NCBI GenBank assembly: GCA_963924555.1
Contig: OZ004583.1
Coordinates: forward strand, 2,761,501-2,825,500
DNA from: Crambe crambe
Taxonomy: Eukaryota > Porifera > Demospongiae > Poecilosclerida > Crambeidae
Length of the DNA stretch: 64,000 nucleotides
Direction: 5' to 3'
The position numbers and the translations under genes were made by a program. Positions within the stretch are counted from its first letter, which is position 1, and every line of letters starts with the position of its first letter. The notes under the pieces are model-generated. The model was not told the DNA's origin and did no database searches. It saw nothing but the letters and a program-made list of their open reading frames with translations. Positions 40,737 through 54,369 of the stretch are shown here, piece by piece.

Positions 40737-43112
40737 ATGAGCACTGGAAATAGAAGGTGTTCAGTGGGATATCGTGAAGAAAGTTTGATCCAGAGGCACT
40801 ACAGACTAGCAGGAAGGGATCCCCGTCAGGAGCACGCAAGGCGAACCTTGAATTTTGCTGATAGATCTACTCGAAACTCGGACTGCCGAAACACTAGTTC
40901 ATTTTACGGATCAAGATCAGCTCAAACGTGAGTAATTGACTTTATTTATCTGAGAATGAGTATATTAAGGAGTGGGACTTATACACGGCTGTATAAATTA
41001 TAGTATTGTACCTTTCAATTGATACTACACAGGCGACAACAGGAACCTGTAATCAGTCCAGCTCCGGATAGCCACACTCCATTCCAGGCTTCATCTCATT
41101 GGTAAGATTTATATAGCCATAATTCTTATAAAAGTAGCTATATACATGATATTATTTTAAAACTGTAGTGAGGATGAATCATGGGGTCCTGGAGATCTTC
41201 TACCAACTAATTGCAATCAAGATATTAATACTGAACCACATTCAGTTACAGCAATATTTCAGTCCATTCAACATAGTATGAATGAACAGCTATCGAAGGT
41301 GTGCAGCAAATTGGATGACATTTCAGGAAGGATAGAGGGACTTGAAACTAGGCAGAAATCCTTGGAAATTGAGATTAAATCATCTGCACTATCTACGTAG
41401 TATGTCTAAAAGTCCAGCTGTTTCAGGAAAGCGGAACAGAGTCACACCAGCAGCATTGCAGGTAATACAATCTCATTGCTCTTTTTTATTATACAAGTAC
41501 TATTTTTACAGAGCAGGATACGCTCAGTACATAATTCTTTTGATGAAGAAAATCAATTCATTACACTTGAAGCGTAAGTTAACCGTCTACAATTGTTATA
41601 TTATAATGGATATTATGTAATAGGGTGAACAGTCCTCATAATGTCAGAGTTATAAGTGCTATTGTAGAAGCCATTGGGACCAATGTTTATCAAGATGAAG
41701 TCATTAGAAGTAAGGAACTTGCATAGTAGCTACATCTGGATTATTTTATTTTATCATATTTTAGGAGGTTGTAAAACTTACAAGAAGACACTAACCGAAC
41801 GTCATAAACATGAGTCCACTCCCATGAAAGAAAAAAAGCAATTACGATCACGAAAACAGAGGGTAAGTAGCAACCCTGGCATGGCTTTTATTAATAGCTA
41901 TTAGCTGGAATTGCTAACTGCAGTGCCATTTTCCCTTTGCCCCTTAAATGTGTGATTGTGTTACAAAGCTTTAGCTCTAATAAGAAGTAGCTAGGTGGGT
42001 GAAGTCACATAGTCAATGTTCTGGTCAGGTTTATTTGAGCAGTGAATTAATGAATTGTATAAATTCATCAGCCATAGACCACTGACTTAATTGCCATAGA
42101 AGAATGGCTTACACAGTGGCTGATTTGCATGAAAAATATGACTCTTTCATAAGGCCACTATTTATAGAATCCTAGTTTCCTGTCCAAGAAAAATCCACAA
42201 GTGCTGCGGGCGGGCGGTTATTATAATTATTCTATTACTGCTTCGTTGTTTATCTCAAGGGTCCTGTCTTCATCATTCACTAGTCTCGCGGCCCGCGAGA
42301 CTAGTCATTCACCACGGGCTTTCCCAAAAAGACCTGCATGTGAAGCCAAATGTGCGCGCTCTACTGCACGCATGAGCAATGGCAGGCGCTAGGCAGTAAT
42401 AATATTTTTTGATGCGGTGACATTTTCAATATGCGGGCGGTGGACAGGAAACAATCATTCTATAAATAGTGGCCTAACATAATTATTCACTGGTTCCTTT
42501 TTTGGAGCTATTATAGCTTATATTTTATTTTAATGCCCACCCAAAGTGAATTTTTTATCACCAGTCCTGTCTTAGGACATGAAATGTTGTAATGTTGTAA
42601 TATATTTAATCCTCTATGTAATTTTCGTATAGACTTATGAACGGCGCTCGAAGTTTGTGAAAAAAGGAAGAGAAGCGAAAATTTGGGAATCAGTTACAGC
42701 TGATATGATGTCTGAGGAAGAAAAACGTGGTGAAACTTATGTCCGCCATCAGCCTGAATATCGCTCGGATAAGTTCACCTCTTTTATTAATAAGCTTGAT
42801 GAAAGATATTACAAAAAGAAATCTGTTCACGCCCGATACAAGAGATCTGTTGGAACACCAACTAAAAAATCTCTTCCTACTGGTATACACAAGTGGTTGG
42901 TAAAACCTGTTCAATCTGCTGAACAACCTGGTCAATCTGCCGAACAACTACCTGGTCAATCTGCCGAACAACTACCTGGTCAATCTGCCGAACAACTACC
43001 TGGTCACTCTGCTGAACAACTACCTGGTCAATCTGCTGGTCGATCTGCTGAAATAGGAGATGAATCGTCCAATTCTGATAACTATGACTCTTCAGAGAGT
43101 GAATCATATTGA
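40737..43112 (+). CDS. Accessory protein of the TNP2-like transposon (spliced)
   Basis: Exons read by phase: 40737-40927, 41033-41101, 41169-about 41398, about 41402-41461, 41512-41573, 41624-41709, 41765-41872, 42633-43112. The product has a basic N-terminus, a coiled coil (MNEQLSKVCSKLDDISGRI), then RNRVTPAALQ, IRSVHNSFDEE and VNSPHNVRVISAIVEAIG. A Lys/Arg-rich segment, KFVKKGREAKIWESV, an eight-residue repeat (GQSAEQLP) and an acidic Ser-rich tail follow. I recognise it only as a recurrent partner type of such transposases, function unknown. The frame breaks at about 41398: the coiled-coil frame ends ACG-TAG and the next block lies one base out. Either one base has been lost or gained, or an unrecognised splice exists. 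Confidence 0.6.
42152..42474. mobile_element. Small TIR element in the last intron of the accessory gene
   Basis: Inverted ends AGGCCACTATTTATAGAAT are separated by 323 bp in total, with TTTCCTGTCC following inside each end. It contains an exact 27-bp palindrome, ACTAGTCTCGCGG-C-CCGCGAGACTAGT, at about 42280-42306. Non-autonomous MITE. Confidence 0.75.
42906..43040 (+). repeat. 24-bp coding tandem repeat (GQSAEQLP)n
   Basis: About five copies of a 24-bp unit encode GQSAEQLP with small variants (GHSAEQLP; a shortened last copy SAGRSAE). It lies between the basic body and the acidic tail of the accessory protein. Confidence 0.9.
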
Positions 43113-43364
43113 GAATTAACTACTATAATATTATGTTATTGCTGTAAAAATATATAATTATTCTTTATTAACAATTATAAATAACTGCTATCAAAAGGAA
43201 ATTCTGTTATAAGCAACGGTTATAAGGAATTACTTGTAATATAATGTGCTAGAATAAGAGAGATTATATCTGTTAAATAGTAATGCTTATAACAATAGTC
43301 TTATAGTGTATCTATAAGGTGGTATAACCATGTTACCTCTTTAAGTATAATACCCCCTTACACC

Positions 43365-44681
43365 GTTCTTAAATCAATGTTATAATGTGATGATACTTAA
43401 AATTTAAGCAAGCTTATATTAGCAGTTTGATACAGTGTTGGTGGGTTAGGATAATTCCAAATGATTGTTGTGTCCACACAAAGCATAAAGCTGCCTAGCC
43501 TTACAACCTTGCTTTCAAAAACTTCATCCCTAGTGCCACTTTCAGAGGGCTAGATCAATCACTCTTCATTGTCTAATTCTGCTGAAATCTCCAGTAAGTT
43601 TTAGGAAGTTCAAAATCAGGGATTATTATCAAACACTGGCATTGGAGACCATCGATCCAAAGGGAGCTCCTTGGTATCTCACAACTTGAATAAAAGTGCC
43701 GACGTTTCCACTAGCCACCTCTCTCAATCCCACCTATGCAGAAATGCAGTCACCACTTCCTCTCCAAACTAGTGTACGTACATTGAATTTCACCAATAGC
43801 TACCACATTATCATTATTACATAGCTAATTATCAATTGTTCATCACTACATCATCACCCCTCATCAATTTTCATGCATTATATATTAATTACTATAATAT
43901 GAAATTACATGTAGCTATTAGCATTTCATTATTGTATTGAAGGATGGATATAATATCAATATAGCTATGAATTGGTATTATAAATGATCAGTACTGGGAG
44001 CAAGAAAACCAACATGAAACAGCAAGAGTAAAGCTAAAAAGCAGCAAGAGAGCCTACAAGAAAGCCTTAAATAGCAATCAAGAACAGAAGCTACAAAGTC
44101 ATAAGTAGGTTAAAAGTCCTGAGGAAAAGCAGAAAGAGCTAACAAAACTAAGCAAACAAGCTATAGCTAGCCACTAACTATATTAGTTTGCTACAGCATA
44201 GAAGGTCATTGATGTGATAATTATAGAAATATTTAATGACATGTAAAATAAGATCTTCAGTCTTCAGTATAATTAGGTAGACACAGCACAAAAGAAATCA
44301 GTGAAGATTAAAATAATAAATCAAGTCTACTACATGCTGAGGCATTAAGTCTTTTTAAAGACAAACTTGTTAAAGAGAAGCTGGAAGTGGTGAAAAAGAT
44401 GGAGGGCTAGGCTGAAGAGTAGCTAGCTACAATGATAATCACTGCTAGGAAAGATTGGAAGGTACAACCACTGCAGTCATATACATGAGAGATTTGGACT
44501 GTACTATATGGGTATTTGGATGACTTATCTAGAAAACTAGTACAGCTAAATTCATTATAAGAAGACATACATGGCTGTAAAGTTTTCATGATTCAGCTAT
44601 GAATTATAGCTATACATAGATAGTAGCTAAGTCTTTTACTAGCAGCAAGCTAATTAACATCCAGGTTAAAATTATTCACTA
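43365..44681. other. Interval between the transposon and the last exon of the minus-strand gene; nothing recognised
   Basis: AT-rich, with an A-rich purine stretch at 43990-44170. No convincing gene or repeat is seen on either strand. Confidence 0.45.
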
Positions 44682-44821
44682 TCATGGTGTGAATTTCAAC
44701 TTGAGGCCGATAACTCTATTGCATCCAGTAACAGTGTCGTCTAAAGGTCTCACAATTAGGGCTTCTGGTGTCCCCTCTTTGAAAGTATTATGAGCATTGG
44801 TGACAACGAAGGGACTGCTAC
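44682..44821 (-). CDS. Probable terminal exon of the EGF-Calx-beta gene
   Basis: The acceptor (minus strand) CATTTCACAG precedes GTAGCAGTCCC at 44821. In phase 1 the frame reads [31 protein letters not shown] and ends LKLKFTP-stop at 44682. The phase fits the half Calx-beta exon at 46121, but the sequence does not look like a normal second half. The intron between them holds a relic mobile gene, so the original 3' exons may have been lost. No transmembrane segment is seen, so this form would be secreted. Confidence 0.45.
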
Positions 44822-47800
44822 CTGTGAAATGGTGGAAATAGAATGAGGAGTGAGCTGTACTTCCTGCATAATATGGGTATAGTGGAGTATAGAGGTATAA
44901 ACTTCCTACATATGGGTATAGTAGAGTATAGGAGTGTATGTTATTGACTTCCTGCATAGTATAGGGGTAGGGGTGTATGTTATAATAGACTGTACAAAAT
45001 CAATTATGCATACATTCCATTTTAAGTCATTGACCATTTTAGTATAGTGGCCAAAATTTCACTCCTACCCATGATATCACGTTTATACTAATATCATGAT
45101 ACCATCTTAAGCAAGTGTTTGTAGATGTTCTTATCCACATATGCATAAATAGGGTGATGCAGGAGAGAAATGGCTGCTGCATAGCTATAAACTAATACAA
45201 AAGTGAAAATCCAGTTCTTTCACTTAGAGTCAACAAAAGCTGCATATCCTGCACAACAATAAGTTTCAGGACCAGGGAGCTTACCATTTCAGAAATATGG
45301 TAAGAAGCTAAGTTGCTGCATTCACCTTTGGTACCACAGTGCTTTCAAAAGGTGCTGATTGACAAATGGAAGCATGCATGCATATGACCATGAAGAGTCA
45401 GATACCAAACTATTGATCCACATAGTAGATGCATTACAGAGAGGTCACAAGAATTATTCTTTGGTCTGTACTGTGGACACTGACATCATTGTTGGAAGTT
45501 CTACTACTTGAACCCCAAAGTGAATATTTGGCAGATGGTATGCTGACCAATCCTGCCTTTTCCACTAGTGTGAATGGTGAAAAAAAAGTGAGCTGATTGG
45601 TATCTCAAGACAATGGTGGTGATGATGAGCATAACTAACAAGGAATAGGCGGCAGTGTCCCAGGTCGTGTCCTGCATGAGAATTCAGCAGCTTGACTTCG
45701 GCTTTCAGCAACACCTCTCCACTCTGCAATGACAGTGCCATTGGCAAACTTTTGAATACCCTTATTGATAGCTATAGCAGAACATCGAACATTAGAAACT
45801 GCATGTGGAAGAAGAAGAGGTGCACCTAGTCAGAGCTATTATTCTCACTAATGGAAACTTGCCTCGAACAACAGAGCGTGAAGCATCAACTATAGATTGC
45901 TGTCCACATCTAGGAGCAGCTGATACCAGTATGGAAAAAAAATTATTTCTGCGGGGAAAAGCTGGATTTAAAGATGCAGTACCCACTGAAGACCCTGTTG
46001 GTGGTGTACCTGCAGAATACAGTGGCAAGGCAAATGAGTGGCACTTAAATTTACACTGAAAATTTTCAAATGGCTATAATATGGAGTGCATTCAGATATT
46101 TCATATTAGGTATTGCTTACAATCTGCTGTGGTTCCCCTGCTTGGTGCGACACATAATGCATTACCAACACAACCAGCAAAATCAATGGAGAGTGAGATT
46201 GAATTAGCATCTTCGTCTACTCTTGGAGAGTCATCGTTGTAGCAGAGGTCAATTGCTGTTGAATATAGGGTAAATATAATCTGAATACACAGAGTATAGC
46301 TAGGTGTCCTTGTTGAAGAGTAGGTAACTGATTTTTCTAGCACACACAATTTAACCATGCATGCGTAAACAAACAAACAAACAAACAAACAAACAAGGAA
46401 TAATAGCTCATAGCTATACATGCATGTCGTAGCTTGTTATATAAGAAATCAAGTAGTAGCTGAGTCTACCACTACATGTAGACAATAAAGAATGCCTTTG
46501 GACCAAATTGGTTTGTAAAATTAACTCTTTATGACTAACGCTTCACCAAGTGAATAGCTTAGATAGGACTTGACTCTTCATTCAAGTGTCTTACGCTTAA
46601 CCATAGGACTAACTCTTCACCAAGTTTTTTATTGTTTTTTTCGGATTATAGCTACGTAGCTAGCCTAACTCTTCACTAATTTCTTTGGAGCATATAGTTA
46701 GGATTACAGTTTTAGCTATACCAAGATTCTTTCTAGCTTGGCTAGGATTAACTCTACACCAAATGAAGAGCTAGCAGACTTCAATATCCATATTAACTTA
46801 CGTTCATCATCATTAATGGTGACTGTCACAGATTGTAGTGACAAGAGACCACCAACATTATCAATGTCGTACATGAATCTCTCACAAGGTTCAGTGATGT
46901 TGTCATCAACAATTGTGAGATTGAAACATTGGCGGGAATCAGGTCCAAACATGAAACTAGATGGTGCTCCAGTGTAGTCAGAGCTCCCTGAGGAATTTAA
47001 GGTCACAATAGTGCAGGTTTATAATGTAGTGAATTTGTTAATCATTTCTGTCTGGGTCTGCTCACCATTGGTGTCAATGTCCTGAATGGCAATATCAACT
47101 GGAACACCATTCTCAATGATAAAATTGCTTGTTAGTATAAAGCAAGTCATCAAGAAAGCTCCTGGTGATTCACACACTTGAGTGTCTGACTCCACTATAA
47201 CAAGGCCTGTCAATGACATACCGGTAAGAGGTATATAAAAACATAGAGGTGTGATGACAGTAGCTATATAGCTATGGAATATATACTTACCTATCTCATC
47301 ATCCTCAATAATGATCATCACAGAACTCGTACTAAACCTCACAGCACTGTCCATTGTTGTCAGATTAACAGTGAATGACTGAGTCAACTCGAGCAAATCA
47401 TCCTGGAGAGTGCTGATATTAAAGTATATTTGAGTCACAGATGGCGTTAAAGTCAGAGTCACATCTAGTGGTGTGAAATCGCTGCCACCTATAGGGGTGA
47501 AAATTGACCACAAAACATGTTAAAGTCAGATTTCAATCCGAAAAGGAAACTTCCAGCTTCTTTAATAAAGTCTATAGCTAATCCAGTATTAATTTCCATG
47601 GGGTAAAATTTTTATGGATTTTGAGGCTTTGAATTAACTAGGGGGTACCACAGGAATCCTGCGGTATTATGTTCATCATATAAGTGTATACAGTCAGGTT
47701 GTGGACAGCTTTCAAGCTAAAACTGTCAGACAGGGAAATTTAGTACACTATTTTAATTTCACTACCATCAATTCTTATCCAAATTGTATTTCAATTGATG

Positions 47801-48567
47801 ATGTACTCCTAGCTACATAGATTGATTTAGTTGATATAACAGAGGAACAAAGAAAAATTATAAAACTCTAGATAAATCACATTTGGTGTTACTGTCTTTC
47901 CTTTATTCTTTCCTTGGTGACCGACTATATTGCAGTCCCAAATTCCACTTTAGCTGTAATAATATTATCATGCTATTCAATTAGCTGCAGTGTGCATGTG
48001 GGTATACTGTGTAATGGATACCACCTCCATGCATGTTTTCCCCTGGTGATTCCAGGAGTGGCTGTATTAACTACCAGTATTTCCAGCAAAGCTGATCTTA
48101 CCAATTGCAGTCCCATCTTGTGTCTGTAATCTCAGGATGACATTTCTCTCAATAGTTCCCTGAACAATTTGAACATGCACAGATACGACACTCCCTTCAG
48201 ATGTGGCAGCATTAACAGAAGTTAGAGCAACAAGTACCGCTACATGATACATGGCAAAGGGAGTAAGTTAATAAAAAAGATGAGGTTGAATTGAACTCAC
48301 TATCTTCAGGATCTTCTGGGATCTCCACAACAGCAACTGATTCTGATTGTATTACTGAAATAGGCTGACCAGGCACTACACTCAGGCTTATGTTAAATGT
48401 CTCAGCAGCTTCAACGATAGTGTCATTGGTTATCTCAAATGTTGCAGGTGCTAGTGATCCAATCATATCACCACTTGAGAATGTCAAGTCAAGTGATGAA
48501 GGAGAGTAATCCATTCCTAATGATATAATTATGTGTATATCATTAAAAAAAAAAAGCAGCCAGCATA

Positions 48568-48630
<63 letters not shown>

Positions 48631-51600
48631 CTTCAGGGATTGTTTGCAACCTAGCTACCACTTGACGTTCAAGACTTCCTGTGACTATCACTGCATTGGC
48701 AGAACTAGTGGTGCCCTCAGGGAAAGTATATATTAGACGTTGCCACATAATCTCAATCACTGTATACATATGAATGAAGATGAGAATATAATGAAAATAG
48801 TGTATCATTGATTAGATAAAGAGCAGGATGTGGTGTCCTTGTCTATAGAGTGGTTGTGTGACTATTGGGCTACCACTGGAAGATAGCCAATCAAGTTTGA
48901 AATAACTGCACAGGCTTTAATACTTTTATGCCTGCTTGTAAAAAGGAGTGAGCTAGTTATTAAGAGTTATTACCTACGATGATGAAAAAGGTCTACTTCT
49001 ACTCACCATCATTATTCATGATACCAATGTCCTTGGACCTGTTAGGGAAGAGGTTGACGAAAGACTCCATAGTGGCCAGCTCAGCAGTAAAAATCTCATC
49101 ATTCTCAGTGATGTTATCATCAGAAATTGAAATGGATACACACATTTGTGTCCCAATGCTTGTATTTACAGGGAAGACAAGAGGAGAGTCCATAATCATC
49201 TGGAAGTCATTCAGACCTGTATTTGAGAAGTCATAGTAATGACAGTAATGATGGCATCAGAGAGTGTGGTAGCACTCTCTATGTAGGGTTAGTACAGAAT
49301 GGGTGTGGCTTCTCTCATTAGAACAAACTGGACTCTCTGTATCTCTTCTATTCTTGCTACAGGCTCAACTAAACAAAACACCTTACCTGCACCATTGTCG
49401 ATAGTGTTAGTGTTCAAGATGACAGTGACATTAATGGCAAGATCTCCTGTTACAAGAACTGCACACACACTGATTGCTCCTACAGATTCAGCGACCTCAA
49501 GAGTGTCACATGACAGAGAGATGTTAGCAACTGTAGAAACAAACGAAAACAAATAAACTAACTAAGAAGAAGAGATCTGCTGTTTATATCATAATCTTTA
49601 GAAAGGGGAGTACCTAATTGAAGAAAAATGCAGCTAACATCAGACAATTTTTAGGGAAAATTTTATCTATGATAGTGAAATGTCTCAAAAGTTAAAGTTC
49701 ATACTCACAATTATTGTTGACTATAGTGATTTCCCTTGATGAGTTAGGGAAGAGCAAGACAGCATCTGAGGAGGTGAAGGAAAGAGTGAAGGTCTCATTG
49801 TCTTCAACTAAGTTGTCATCAAATATGCTGACAGTGACACACTGCATGTCTCCAATGGGTGTACCAATGAGGAAGACTAGAGGTGTGTCCTCCAGTTGAC
49901 CAAAGTCCATATCTACGTTTCATAATTCATATACAGATTATTAAAGAATGATGGCACTGCAGCTCAGTCCATATAAGTACTTCGTATTACATGAAAGCAT
50001 GCAGCTATGAGTTGGTTAAGGATATCCTTCTGGATAAAGTCTGTGTCCAAGGTTATGGTTACCTTAGCTGCCTTAAACAATAGTAGCTATAATGAAAACA
50101 TGCATTATACATTCTAGACTGGAGAACTAGTCTAGCTCAGAAGCGGTTTAAATGAAACAGCTTCCACACTCCCCATACAGGCTGACTGTACAGTGTACAA
50201 GTACTATTTCTTCACTGTAGCTATAATTTGTTAAGTACATGTACATAACAACAGTACATGAAAAATTGTAGCTGAGTCAGCACATTACATTGATTATAAT
50301 ACAAGGTCTATGGAGAATGGAGGTCCTCTTATAAATTAAAGATGCTGTTGGTTAAAGTTTGGATATAAGCTACAATAAAGCTATCATTCAATAGCCAGAA
50401 GCCTTTCTGAGTGGGGATTCTGCACACCTATCAGTATAATAAAGTTACAGCTAAATGTTAGCCAAATTTTGACCTCAAAAAACACAATTTTTGATGAGTT
50501 AACATGTAAACACACTCTATCCAGAATCCTCAGTTATATTCTGATAGATCTAATAGTGACAAACATCTTGATACCAAAATTGTTGCTTATTTCTGAAATT
50601 CACCACAAGCATTTTACAAAATAGTTTTCTAAGTAGGCATCTTTATTCTTGTTATTGTTGACTAGCTTGTTGCTATGGTAACAAAATTCAACACAAACAA
50701 CCACAATGAGTTGTACAAACATAATATCAACAAAAAATTGCTTGTAGGCATTTCTATCTCTCAAACCAGAAGAATTGAAATATAAGTTTACCAACTATGA
50801 GCCTGCCTTAGCTACACTGAGAAGGTGAATCTCTCACCAGGTGCAAACATCTATGTTCAGCTATTAGTGAGCTGAAATCTCACACTCAGATACTGTCTTA
50901 GAATCAGGAACACTGCCTGTCTGGGGAGCAAAAGTGGGTATAGAAGTCGTTTCAATTCACCTCAGAGTTAGGAAGCTAGACTAGTTCTCCTGTCTGGATG
51001 CACATGTATTATGAGAGTCTTCATATACGTAGCTACTGTAGTTTAAAAGTTTATTTTCTCTGTTTTTTTTTTGTAACACAAAAGTAGCTACGTATGGTTG
51101 CATAAGTCCAGAGCTGCTCAAACAAACAAACAAACAAACAAACAAACAAACAAACAAACAACAAACTTACTGCAAGCACTACCACAAATGGTACTCAAGT
51201 TGACAGTAATATTGCTCCCAAGTTCTCCCAAGATTAAGGTTGCACACACTTCCAGACTTTGGATGCTCTCGTCAATGGCAATAGAATCAGACATCAGCAG
51301 TACATTAGCAACTGAGTGTTAGAATAATGGAGCTAGAAACAACTACAGGTGACCAGGCCAAATAAATTTCAGTATTTAAGTTCAGTCCGACAAATTGACC
51401 ATCAAATTGGATAGTTGATAGCAGTAAATGAAAGAGAAATTTATTAAAATAACTTTGATGTTTTTTACACTGTATCAAAGAAGGAATTAGTGGGAGATAA
51501 GGTGGACTGGGGAAGGGGAACCTACATTCATTGGTTTCAATTATCACTGTAGCATTCTGTGGGTTGAGAACCACGTCAGGATCCTCTGTGCTCAGTGTGA

Positions 51601-54293
51601 CAGTGAAGGTCTCGTCATTCTCCACAAGGTTATCAGCTATGATACTGATATTCACGCAGTGTGTCACCTCCTGGCGCTTCCTACTGCCACCAAAAGTAAC
51701 TTCAATTGTTGTCAAACTGGCAAGCACTTCATTGTAATCCACTCCAGCTGAAGTGATAAGCAAGACAATACTATTATAGCTAACACCTTGAAAATTATGA
51801 TTGCAAATCAGTAGAGGGTTCAGTACAAATGAATATAGGATTTGAACTTCTTAGAAACAGGAAATCAAAGTCTAAGATGTTTCACCATAAAGGGATATTC
51901 ATCAATATTCCTGAATTCAATGTTCAAGTTCTTAGCACAGGCATGTCATTTTTGCTAACCAACCTGAGAATCTCAATATCTGATCTCAAGACAGCATTAG
52001 CTATCTTTGTCCCTTTCTTCATATATATACAGGCTTGCATACTGTATATTATACATTGCTATACCTATGGCTGAGCCATCTGAAGTGGACACAAAGACTT
52101 TGATGGTTCTGTCCACTTCTCCACTAAGGGTTATACACACTTGTGCACCAGCTTCACTGTCCTCTATCACGGTATACGTTGTTTGTGAAAAGCCAATGAT
52201 AAAAGCTGTGAAAGCAGATTAAAGAAGAAAAGAAAAGAAAAAAAATTCAGCAACTATATGAATCACTATTGTAGCTGTATTATAATTATACTCCACAGAA
52301 CAGATAACAATCCGACACAGGACATTTTCCTGCCAAGGCCCACATTTAGCTATCTGGCTTTGTCTGATCAAATTCCCACTAGGTAAAGGTATGGGCAGTT
52401 AGTGTCCACATACGTAATTGTTCTCCGCCCTCCCCCTCCCCCTCCCTGTCTCATTAAATGAAATGAACCTGTATAGCTAACTATTACGTATTATAGGTTC
52501 TATTCATTAATAGAGAGGGAAGTCTGACATCTGATCTATACGTATTAGGTATACCCACCATATGCTTGGCTTCACACATATGCTGTACTACTAGCTACAT
52601 AATATTATGATCACACTTTTCTGCTGTGTATTTTTTTTTTTTTTTTGCAATACATGTACATTTATAGAACTACAGCTTCCAACATCTACCACTAAACTGC
52701 ATTCATACAGAAGTAACACAACCACTACAATATCTACAACAATATAGAGCTAGCTGAGATACACTTGTAGCCAAATACAGATCGTTAGCTATTTAGGTAT
52801 AGATAGCTGAAATTCCATGCTCCGTTGTTTTTGTCTAAGTGAGTGCATGGTTTACAAGATTACGTATTGGTTAAGTGGCGAGCGAGCTGACTCTCAGGTC
52901 ATGACTCATTACTTGATATAGTTACAACAGTATTTTCCTATAGGCCAAGCTCGAGATATCTGCCCATTATCTCACACTGTACTGAGCATGCACACAGTCA
53001 TAATTTCCAAGGCAACTGATTGATTTCTACACTTTTTTTTGGTAGAGAATAGTAGGCGCTAGGCTTATCTAAGTGCATTTCAGCTTTCCTTGTGTGCAGC
53101 TGCCTAGCCACTTACAAGTCACTTACAGATGCTTATTTATAAGTATATCAAGTATAGAATAAATCACTCATGGCAAGTCATTTCACTTGTAGGCTGTATT
53201 TTCACTTGCCTTCAGCTCGTGAAAATATGGCCTCCTTACTCATGAAATAACTTGCCATATTCCACTCTGACTAGGCATAGCTGCATACAGTAAGTGTCAC
53301 ATATTATAATAGTGCCTGCATGTGCATAATGGCATGCTCCAATTGTAATCAAGCTAGATTATTTTCTACAGCCTTTTGTCATAGAGGCAGGGTGAATTGT
53401 AGGCACTTGGCTTATCTAAGTACTTGTGGTAAGTATTTACAGCTTTTTATGTATGGAGCATCCTGGTTGGAACCACTTCTTGTCTCTGACAGCACTGGAG
53501 CCTATCAGCTACTTTACTTGCTCACTTGCTCACTGACTGTGAAATGCTGCACATTGCTATAGTAGTAGTTGTAGAGGCTCTAGGCTTATCTAAGTGTATA
53601 TAAACTCAGCAGCTAAAGAGTAAAGTCAAGAATGCTTGCTTTCTAGCTGTCAAATGTTGCACATTGCCCTATAGTCATACCATTACAGGTCCTTCCATCT
53701 CCACTGTATCCTTTATTACAGGCACAAGTGAAGTTTCCTGGAGTGTTGGTGCAGGTAGCATTAGAGTCACAGTTATGAATGATATCTTCACACTCATCAA
53801 TATCTAAAATATGAATTATCAATAGAGCTATATGTATGTAAGTATGATGCTGTTACAAGCCCACCATCACATGATACTCCATCTCCACGATATCCTTGGT
53901 TACAAGTACATGTGAAGTTCCCTGCTATATTGGTACATGTAGCATCAACATCACAGTTATCAGTTCCAGTTTCACATTCATCAATATCTATAGGGTACAA
54001 TAATACCATTGGATAACTAGAATAAATACTTGACAACTTTTAATCACTCAAATTATTCTTCAGTGTTATAATACTCTACATACCAACACAAATAACTCCA
54101 TCTCCACTGTATCCTTGGTTACAGGCACAGGTGAAATTTCCAGGAGTGTTGGTACAGGTAGCATTAAAGTCACAATTGTCTATGGCAGATATACATTCAT
54201 CGATATCTGCAATGATAGAGCATTATAGAGTAATAATACATATGTAGATGGTTCTATAGATGGAAATCTTCATGTGGTAAATCTGGTATGTGT

Positions 54294-54369
<76 letters not shown>

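Larger units (their letters stand above)
37495..43364. mobile_element. Divergent two-gene DNA transposon (TNP2/CACTA-like)
   Basis: A long TNP2-like transposase gene on the minus strand and a spliced accessory gene on the plus strand diverge from a 93-bp spacer. Candidate imperfect termini are GGTGTAA at 37495 and TTACACC at 43358-43364, followed inward on each side by related TATAACCACC / TATACCACC blocks. Copies of TTATAAGC and TATAAGCAAC recur just inside both ends, like the subterminal repeats of CACTA elements. I cannot see a clear target duplication, so the exact boundary is uncertain. The element lies between the tails of the two adhesion genes. Confidence 0.6.

Noticed and set aside
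45805..46059. Plus-strand open frame of 84 codons as a standalone gene
   Set aside because: It follows directly on a decayed mobile-family relic and has no start context or known domain.
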